Below, in pieces: positions 25,120 to 30,269 of a DNA stretch of 30,269 nt. Within the stretch, counting starts at the first letter, position 1, and the number at the start of each line of letters is the position of its first letter. Made by a program: the position numbers and the translations under genes. The notes under the pieces are model-generated. The model was not told the origin of the DNA. It searched no databases and was given only the letters and a program-made list of their open reading frames with translations. Origin of the DNA: Candidatus Thorarchaeota archaeon (GTDB lineage Archaea; Asgardarchaeota; Thorarchaeia; Thorarchaeales; Thorarchaeaceae); assembly GCA_016839245.1 (NCBI GenBank), contig JAEOUN010000022.1, positions 1 through 30,269 on the forward strand, in the 5' to 3' direction.

Positions 25120-25767
25120 TCAATCCCGAGAAGATTGAGATTTTTCCGATTCCTTCTGTTGTTGCCGTCCAGATTTCTCCTTCAAGATCTCTGATATCAA
25201 AAATTGAATCGCAAATACGAATACCCCAGCTACGAGGCCTGCAAATAAGAAATATGACATTTCAAATGCTATGCTGAGTAGGGCTAATATACCCGCAGCA
25301 GCGGCGGCCGTTCCCATGTTTAGAATCATTGCTACTGTTGAACTCCCCCCGATAAGTTTCCCGTCAAAAAAGACATCTGCACGCTTGTACACTTTCTCAA
25401 TGTTGAAAGGGTCGTATTCTTGGAATGGTTCTTTTTTCTGGAAAACATCTCGAATCATATCCAATCGTACTCTCCACCTATTTGCAGATAGCTGCCCCTT
25501 AACAATCGCAGTATAAGTCGCAACACCAAAGACACAAAGTGATGCAAAGATAACTCCAGTTATCAGTAGTAAATCCGCGAAACTAAAAAGCTGGATATCG
25601 GGATCTAGAGAGAAAAGTGCAACTAGAGCTGTTGCCGCGGCGGTAAGTAGTTTCAACATTCTATCAACAAGAAGATTACACCTATCTTCTTCTCTACATA
25701 GCATATGAGAAAACCTTGTATGATCAGCCAACAGGAGAGAGTTCTGCTCCTTAATCTCATCAGTCAA
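25120..25767 (-). CDS. Four-helix membrane protein, SLATT-like layout
   Basis: A 215-aa protein with two helix pairs, near residues 38-60 with 63-90, and 143-168 with 170-194. They are separated by a ~50-residue charged cytosolic segment (KGQLSANRWRVRLDMIRDVF and onward), with a soluble N-terminus (~35 aa) and a Gln/Ser/Lys-rich tail. The N-terminal helix with LLLADHTRFSHMLCREEDRC leading into the first membrane pair recalls SLATT/Pycsar-TM effectors, but that is a resemblance of layout, not of proven family. The TTG at 25767 is preferred: GGAGGT lies 8 nt upstream, whereas the GTG at 25773 sits only 2 nt from it. It lies about 230 nt upstream of the unknown/hydrolase pair on the same strand. 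Confidence 0.7.
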   Translation of the reverse strand: MTDEIKEQNSLLLADHTRFSHMLCREEDRCNLLVDRMLKLLTAAATALVALFSLDPDIQLFSFADLLLITGVIFASLCVFGVATYTAIVKGQLSANRWRVRLDMIRDVFQKKEPFQEYDPFNIEKVYKRADVFFDGKLIGGSSTVAMILNMGTAAAAAGILALLSIAFEMSYFLFAGLVAGVFVFAIQFLISEILKEKSGRQQQKESEKSQSSRD

Positions 25768-26194
25768 AATCACGTACCTCCAATTACTAGAAATATATAT
25801 GGTTGAAACTTGCTTATAATCAATTTGTTATCTTATAGATTATTTATATGAAAAATCATATGATAATTATAAATATAATCACCACTCTGTCGCTCTGTTA
25901 AATGGATGCACAAAGCTTCAACATCGCAATCTAATGATAACCGATTTGACATAATTGAATCTTGCACCTATTGGCTGTATCATCCGCTTTGAAGTAGACG
26001 CCATAATTTAACAGAAAAAGCATCCAGTGTGTTATGAATGCCTATTGATCTGGTTGGTGCGAGTTTCTTGCCGTTTAAGGCACATTTGCTCACTATGAAT
26101 CCACTACTATTCAGAGAAAAATAATCATGTCCATGTTTGGTTTAGACTGCGAAATTTATGGTCTGAAACTTTTTTTGGAAATATATCTAATTAA
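25768..26194. other. AT-rich non-coding stretch
   Basis: About 430 nt with no convincing coding frame on either strand. It holds a 6-bp palindrome ATATGA/TCATAT at 25846-25861, about 80 nt before the four-helix gene start, which may be an operator, and several A/T runs that could be promoters. No tRNA-like or repeated element was found. Confidence 0.4.
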
Positions 26195-26374
26195 ATGATA
26201 CATATTACAAATAAAACCAGAGGGTTTATATTAATTAATACATATTACATATTACGCAGTGATGGTGAATCTCAAGAGGACTTCACTGAACTTCAAGCAA
26301 GAACCATAATGGACCGACTAAGGAGGATGCTTGAAAATGCATCTCCTCCAGCACTAAAAGACATCATACAGTGA
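26195..26374 (+). CDS. Possible 59-aa small protein
   Basis: An ATG-to-TGA frame of 59 codons, preceded directly by an in-frame stop. The C-terminal two thirds look protein-like: SDGESQEDFTELQARTIMDR and a helix RLRRMLENASPPALKDIIQ. The first 20 residues are less convincing and partly encode an 11-bp direct repeat. No good Shine-Dalgarno site lies before the ATG. It could be a small regulator, the tail of a decayed gene, or chance. It ends 71 nt before the Thr-stalk protein and could be cotranscribed with it. Confidence 0.35.
   Translation: MIHITNKTRGFILINTYYILRSDGESQEDFTELQARTIMDRLRRMLENASPPALKDIIQ
26198..26248 (+). repeat. 11-bp direct repeats
   Basis: ATACATATTAC occurs at 26198-26208 and again at 26238-26248, a 40-bp period, and ATATTAC follows once more at 26249-26255. 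A TTTATATTAA element lies between the copies. It may be a regulator site or promoter region for the downstream genes. It overlaps the start of the 59-aa frame. Confidence 0.45.
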
Positions 26375-26445
26375 AGTAGTTGATATACTAATTGGCAATC
26401 ACAGTTGAGTTTCACCTATTCTGAAGAAGAATTTGGTGGTCGAAA

Positions 26446-27234
26446 ATGAAACAAAAAAAGTTGGTAGGAATCCTTCTAGTAGCATGCTTGCTTTCACTGC
26501 TTCCTATGCATGTAGTAGCAGTAGGTGTGTTCTGGTTTGAGGATTTCAAAGATGGTAATTATGATGGTTGGATTGTTACTGGTGGGACATTTGATGCATC
26601 AGCACGATATCTTGAAGCTACAGAATTAGGGGTGAATACGATATATAACAAGAGTGAAGTTGCTTGTGGTATTTGGCTTTGGGACTTACGTGAGGATCCA
26701 GTGCAAGAGGTAGATTGGCACATCTTCTTCATAGCGATTGGCAATTATATATCCAACATCAGTGCATTGAATATCAGCGGATACTCCATTAGTGCCGAGT
26801 ATGGGATTACGTCAAATCTCACTTTGTACCGTTGGGATGAAGGCGCAAGTACTGTTCTCGATCGCGACACTATTCCTACTGATGAAGTAAAATGGGTGAA
26901 CTATAATATATCTAGAGATTCTTTAGGCCACTTCCAAGTTGTGAGAATTTCTGAGGTCTTGCTCTGGGAGACTGATACTACCTATTCATACAGTCAGAAC
27001 TTCCTAATCCATTGTGAGCATGATTGTGCAATAGATAACATTACAATCATATCTTGTGGCTACACTCAGCCTGAAACAACCACCACAACCACTTCAACTA
27101 CTACAACCACTACGACTACTACAGGCACAATAGAGGTTCCTGACTGGATTCAACGCTTAGTTGTTGTTGGAGTGCTGGGTATTGTTGGTGTAGTTGTTGT
27201 CACAACCGTCTGGCTGTGGAGACGAAGACATTGA
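26446..27234 (+). CDS. Secreted lectin-like protein with Thr stalk and membrane anchor
   Basis: A 262-aa exported protein. It has a signal peptide (MKQKK, then LVGILLVACLLSLLPMHVVA), then a ~185-aa beta-rich domain that opens with FWFEDFKDGNYDGW. This F-x-D-x-F-x-D-G-x-x-D-G-W start is common in concanavalin-like, glycan-binding sandwich domains. A 17-residue stalk of Thr/Ser follows (about 213-229), then IEVPDWIQRLV, one membrane helix and the basic end WRRRH. Several N-x-S/T sites are present. The architecture (signal, domain, Thr stalk, helix, basic tail) is the same as in the 1060-aa protein at 18.3 kb. GGTGGT lies 5 nt before the ATG. It should sit on the outer face of the membrane; a binding role is inferred. 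Confidence 0.82.
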   Translation: MKQKKLVGILLVACLLSLLPMHVVAVGVFWFEDFKDGNYDGWIVTGGTFDASARYLEATELGVNTIYNKSEVACGIWLWDLREDPVQEVDWHIFFIAIGNYISNISALNISGYSISAEYGITSNLTLYRWDEGASTVLDRDTIPTDEVKWVNYNISRDSLGHFQVVRISEVLLWETDTTYSYSQNFLIHCEHDCAIDNITIISCGYTQPETTTTTTSTTTTTTTTTGTIEVPDWIQRLVVVGVLGIVGVVVVTTVWLWRRRH

Positions 27235-27401
27235 CATTAATTTGAGGAGTGGTAAACTAGGAACGAAAAGATACAGAAGTCCACTTTTATTGAAGGAAAC
27301 GGTTATCGAATAATCTAAAGTAGTGACTAGATGTTACACTTGAAATATCGAAGCATCACTTTGGTTTATTTGATATCTTAGAATTTATCAAATCCTAATT
27401 A

Positions 27402-27422
27402 AGGGCTAAATTTTATAGCCCT
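27402..27422 (+). other. Stem-loop before the small membrane gene
   Basis: AGGGCTA and TAGCCCT pair perfectly across 7 nt, ending 25 nt before the ATG at 27448. It lies about 170 nt after the previous stop, and only a weak CTATTAT follows. It could end the previous transcript or shape the leader of the next. Confidence 0.4.
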
Positions 27423-27447
27423 CTATTATAGCATTAGACAGATAGGA

Positions 27448-27717
27448 ATGCTCAAGCTCTATGAGAGACATTATGGCAAGGTATCCTTTGTAGTTCTCTT
27501 CATCATTGTCTGGGTTGTCGTCTTTTCTCTGATATACTTTGAATCACCGGATCTATATGTTGGAGGAAGTCCACTCATTGGAGGACGCCCTATTTTAGAA
27601 CCTGCAATTTTCAGCACAATGATTGCCTTTCTAATTGCAGGTTGTTGTTTTGCTGCAGGCGGAGGAACAAGAAACCGGAGAGAACTCACTGATGGGATTA
27701 CGCTACCGGAAATATGA
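27448..27717 (+). CDS. Small two-helix membrane protein
   Basis: An 89-aa protein with hydrophobic segments near residues 12-32 (VSFVVLFIIVWVVVFSLIYF) and 52-72 (AIFSTMIAFLIAGCCFAAGG), joined by a Gly/Pro-rich loop (GGSPLIGGRPILEP), with a short polar tail. No known motif. The ATG has only AGG close upstream. It is not clearly related to the two-helix protein at the left edge. It is convergent with the OmpL47-repeat gene. Function unknown. Confidence 0.55.
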   Translation: MLKLYERHYGKVSFVVLFIIVWVVVFSLIYFESPDLYVGGSPLIGGRPILEPAIFSTMIAFLIAGCCFAAGGGTRNRRELTDGITLPEI

Positions 27718-27782
27718 TCATTCAGTTTAGGATTTATGCGAATTCCTCTGGTATGGAAAAGAAACTAAAAAGACATTTTTTC

Positions 27783-27815
27783 AAAAAAGAAGATGAGAGA
27801 GCTTTATCAGCTCTC
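27783..27815 (-). terminator. Terminator-like hairpin after the OmpL47-repeat gene
   Basis: On the minus strand, 19 nt after the stop, GAGAGCT and AGCTCTC form a perfect 7-bp stem with a 5-nt loop, followed by CATCTTC and six T. Confidence 0.65.
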
Positions 27816-27834
27816 CTGTCTTGATCTATGATGG

Positions 27835-30269
27835 TTATATATAACAATCAACAATTGTCATCTCGTTCTTAATAGTTGCCACTTCAATAGTAATAATCGA
27901 AGAATCATCTATTATTTTCACAATATAGAAACCTACTTCCAAGTCGATGAAGTAATAGAAACCATTTTCGTCGGTTGTAGTAATTTTGACCTTATTTCCT
28001 AAAGAATCAAAGATTTCTACAATTACTCCACAAAGTGGATTTCCGTTGACATCTCGGACATATCCAGCAATTGCTGTAGTCTTCTTTTGAGCTGCTATGA
28101 GATCGGATGATGAATCATAGGAACCGATTAATGATTGAGAAATGGCATTGATTTCCGTAAAGAATTCGTAGTTTTTCATCCCGAATTCTTCAAGTGAATT
28201 GTACACGCATCCTTTGAGATTATAATCAAGATGTACAATTATTAGTAACTCAGCATCTGGCGGTATTTCATTTACTGTAATCATGTTTTCATCAATCACA
28301 CATTGGCAAGTGATGTCGATTCCGTCCATATAGAGGTGAATTGGTACAGATCCTTTTAGTATGAAATCTTCAGGTATGCAAAGTTGGAGATGCAGTGAAT
28401 TGACAGTGGTTGGCCAGTTATTCTTGATCTCGATAGAATAGAAAATTTGACCAGGATTAGTTGCCACAAGTATGTATCCTCCTGAGTCTTTATCTTTAGT
28501 GAAGATATTATCAAAAAATAAGATTTCATTCAAATCTCCATCTTCAAGATGGGTTTGGATCTGGATACTTGTTAGATACACAACCAGTGTCTGTTTTGCT
28601 TCTTCATTTCCAGCCACATCGACACTATAGTATGATATCGTGTATTCCCCGTCTGGACCATCTATATTGAAAGCATCCTGTAATTCAGCCCAAGGACCAC
28701 TGTTGATACTATAATATGTATGAGCTATACCTGAAATGGTATCCGTTGTATCTATGTGAAACATAGTATCGGAAGTTACAAAGATAGGATCAATTCCAAG
28801 ACTTGGAGAATATTCCAGTGATGAGGAAGGACTTTGAGTATCTATAAGTAAAGATGCTGAGTTCACGAACTCTGAATTTCCTGCCATATCAATCGAGTAG
28901 AAATCTATGGTATACATACCATCTTCTTCAATGAGGAATGATTCAGTATACAAATTCCATGTACCTTGATTAATAGAATAGTAGGTAACATTTGGTCCAG
29001 AGCCAACAGAACCATCGTCACAAAAGAGTGACACGACCACATCTGAAAGATACCAATCATTCAAGCCAGGGGTACCCGAATAGGCAATTGTCGTTTCTGG
29101 AGCGATTGTGTCAATCGCCACGGACTCATACAATTCATTCTCTACATTTCCAACAAGATCTATCGAATAGTACCCAATCGAATAAATACCCTCCAAATCA
29201 ACTGTAAAGGTACCGGTATATAATACCCAGGAACCCCCATTAATTGAATAATAGGTGTATTGCACACCAGAACCAACAGGAGAGTCATCAGATTCCAAGG
29301 TAACTTGAATCTCAGATGTGAACCAATCTCCAAGTCCCTGTGTACCTTCTATCAGTATTAGAGTTTCAGGAGGATCTTGATCAATCTTTAGAACATAGTT
29401 CTTGACTGATTCTTCGTTTCCTGCTTTGTCGATGCTATAATATTCAATCGAATAAGTTCCAGTTGTTCGAAGCCAAAATGGTTCCTGATACTCTAACCAG
29501 GCGCCCTCATTGATTCGGCAATACATGTGTTCCACACCTGAACCATCATCGCCAGAAGACATCGATACCATAACATCTGAAACATACCAACCTTCGTTCC
29601 CACACGTTCCTTCAGAATTGAATGTAGTAGTCGGAGAGGTTTTGTCGATTTTTATTGTTGTAGAATCGATTTGTTCTTCATTTCCTTCAAAATCAGTAGA
29701 GCAGTAGAAAATAGTCGTTGCCCCTTCATTGGTTATCAGTAATGGAGATATATACTCGGTCCATATCACCTCATCGTAACTATACCATGTTGTCTCTATA
29801 CCTGATAGATCATCTTCAGCCAGGAGTGATAAACAGACATCCGAAGTATACCAACCTTCTCCACCCAAAATTCCATCAATATCTGGCGTTGTATGTGGAG
29901 GTGCAGTATCTATCAGTTCTTCCTTAATTTCAAATGTAAGAGTCCTTGGTGGTGATGATAGACTATCACTATCTCGATCCGTATCACCATCAAAAACGCA
30001 TATTGTAGCCGTATGGATGCCAAGCCCTAGTTGTAATGCGGGATCAGGGACAAAAACAGCAAATGAATACCGGTAGTCTAAGGACTTGTCTGGATCTACG
30101 TAATGAGAGGTACTCGCGCTCCAGGAATATATTACAGGTGCCCCGTCGATTGCTATTGCAATATTACTAATTCCAGATGCTTTTTCATATGGGTAGACAA
30201 ATCCCTCGAGAGCCTCACCAGCAATCTTGAGAACTCCAGTCGTATCGTAAATATACGGAATTTGCGCAC
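27835..30269 (-). CDS. Secreted protein with five OmpL47-like repeats (5' end outside the window)
   Basis: The reading frame stays open to the right edge, so at least ~811 residues are present and the N-terminus, presumably with a signal peptide, is missing. Near the edge is an Ig-like part (GIHTATICVFDGDTDRDSD). Then come five ~88-aa OmpL47-type repeats (about 28,570-29,880), each with GWYxSDV, a D-D-x-S-G-V/I turn, TYYSIN-x-G-x-W, Y-S-I/V-D-x-A-G-N-x-E and a closing ID-x-x-x-P. After these is an unknown ~180-aa beta-rich domain with several Cys, then a C-terminal carboxypeptidase-regulatory-like domain (AGYVRDVNGNPLCGVIVEIF, DENGFYYFIDL). The C-terminus has no membrane helix or Thr stalk, unlike the other two surface proteins. 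Probably an extracellular adhesin or structural protein. Confidence 0.86.
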   Translation of the reverse strand, partial: AQIPYIYDTTGVLKIAGEALEGFVYPYEKASGISNIAIAIDGAPVIYSWSASTSHYVDPDKSLDYRYSFAVFVPDPALQLGLGIHTATICVFDGDTDRDSDSLSSPPRTLTFEIKEELIDTAPPHTTPDIDGILGGEGWYTSDVCLSLLAEDDLSGIETTWYSYDEVIWTEYISPLLITNEGATTIFYCSTDFEGNEEQIDSTTIKIDKTSPTTTFNSEGTCGNEGWYVSDVMVSMSSGDDGSGVEHMYCRINEGAWLEYQEPFWLRTTGTYSIEYYSIDKAGNEESVKNYVLKIDQDPPETLILIEGTQGLGDWFTSEIQVTLESDDSPVGSGVQYTYYSINGGSWVLYTGTFTVDLEGIYSIGYYSIDLVGNVENELYESVAIDTIAPETTIAYSGTPGLNDWYLSDVVVSLFCDDGSVGSGPNVTYYSINQGTWNLYTESFLIEEDGMYTIDFYSIDMAGNSEFVNSASLLIDTQSPSSSLEYSPSLGIDPIFVTSDTMFHIDTTDTISGIAHTYYSINSGPWAELQDAFNIDGPDGEYTISYYSVDVAGNEEAKQTLVVYLTSIQIQTHLEDGDLNEILFFDNIFTKDKDSGGYILVATNPGQIFYSIEIKNNWPTTVNSLHLQLCIPEDFILKGSVPIHLYMDGIDITCQCVIDENMITVNEIPPDAELLIIVHLDYNLKGCVYNSLEEFGMKNYEFFTEINAISQSLIGSYDSSSDLIAAQKKTTAIAGYVRDVNGNPLCGVIVEIFDSLGNKVKITTTDENGFYYFIDLEVGFYIVKIIDDSSIITIEVATIKNEMTIVDCYI

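Noticed and set aside
27079..27121. ACN-rich tract as a microsatellite or CRISPR-like repeat
   Set aside because: It encodes the Thr stalk in frame with mixed codons. There are no spacers and no unit-length repeat.
28570..29880. Repetitive DNA as a possible mobile or CRISPR element
   Set aside because: The repetition is at protein level (~88-aa domains) with diverged DNA, as expected of tandem domains in one gene.

Overview
The window looks like a chromosomal segment of an archaeon, most likely an Asgard-group member; a Thorarchaeia-like lineage is my best guess. Reasons: a moderately AT-rich genome, purple-type Shine-Dalgarno sites (GGAG/GGTG) mixed with frequent TTG and GTG starts, a short archaeal-type NH3-dependent NAD synthetase, an F420-type luciferase-like oxidoreductase, a roadblock/longin-like protein, many PAS histidine kinases, and secreted proteins that end in a Thr-rich stalk plus one membrane helix. 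The lineage call is inference from style. There is no rRNA, tRNA or marker gene to prove it.

Layout. (1) 1-2.9 kb: a small two-helix membrane protein, then on the minus strand a HEAT-like protein, a six-helix membrane protein and a vWA-domain protein. (2) 3.1-3.9 kb: nadE on the plus strand. (3) 3.97-9.3 kb: a tightly overlapping minus-strand two-component operon, read as a 1153-aa multi-PAS/GAF histidine kinase, then a Rcp1-like receiver, then a receiver-PAS-kinase hybrid. The last gene appears to start at CTG behind a good Shine-Dalgarno site. (4) 9.4-12.1 kb: a zinc-ribbon protein, a membrane-anchored UlaG-like metallo-beta-lactamase-fold protein and an LLM oxidoreductase. (5) 12.2-14.15 kb, plus strand: an eight-helix membrane protein with an internal duplication, a roadblock/longin-like protein 16 nt behind it, and an Sm-like small protein. 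(6) 14.15-18.1 kb, minus strand: purH, a TPR protein and an Amt ammonium transporter. (7) 18.3-22.9 kb, minus strand: a roughly 1060-aa surface protein and an iron-dependent alcohol dehydrogenase. (8) 23.2-25.8 kb, minus strand: a ComEC-like metallo-beta-lactamase-fold enzyme translationally coupled to an unknown protein, with a four-helix membrane protein upstream. (9) 26-30.3 kb: a probable 59-aa small gene, a Thr-stalk secreted protein, a small membrane protein, and a large secreted protein of OmpL47-like repeats that runs off the right edge.

How it works together. The kinase operon is a self-contained signalling relay. Two regions carry surface-display proteins (18.3-21.5 kb and 26.4-30.3 kb). 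nadE, purH, amt, the LLM enzyme and the alcohol dehydrogenase are ordinary metabolism. The regions most likely to hold something undescribed are the eight-helix/roadblock pair and the metallo-beta-lactamase/unknown/four-helix cluster. A recurring feature is a stem-loop with a T-tract right after the stop codon of several genes, which resembles bacterial intrinsic terminators and is not the usual archaeal picture. I saw no CRISPR array, IS element, tRNA or rRNA.
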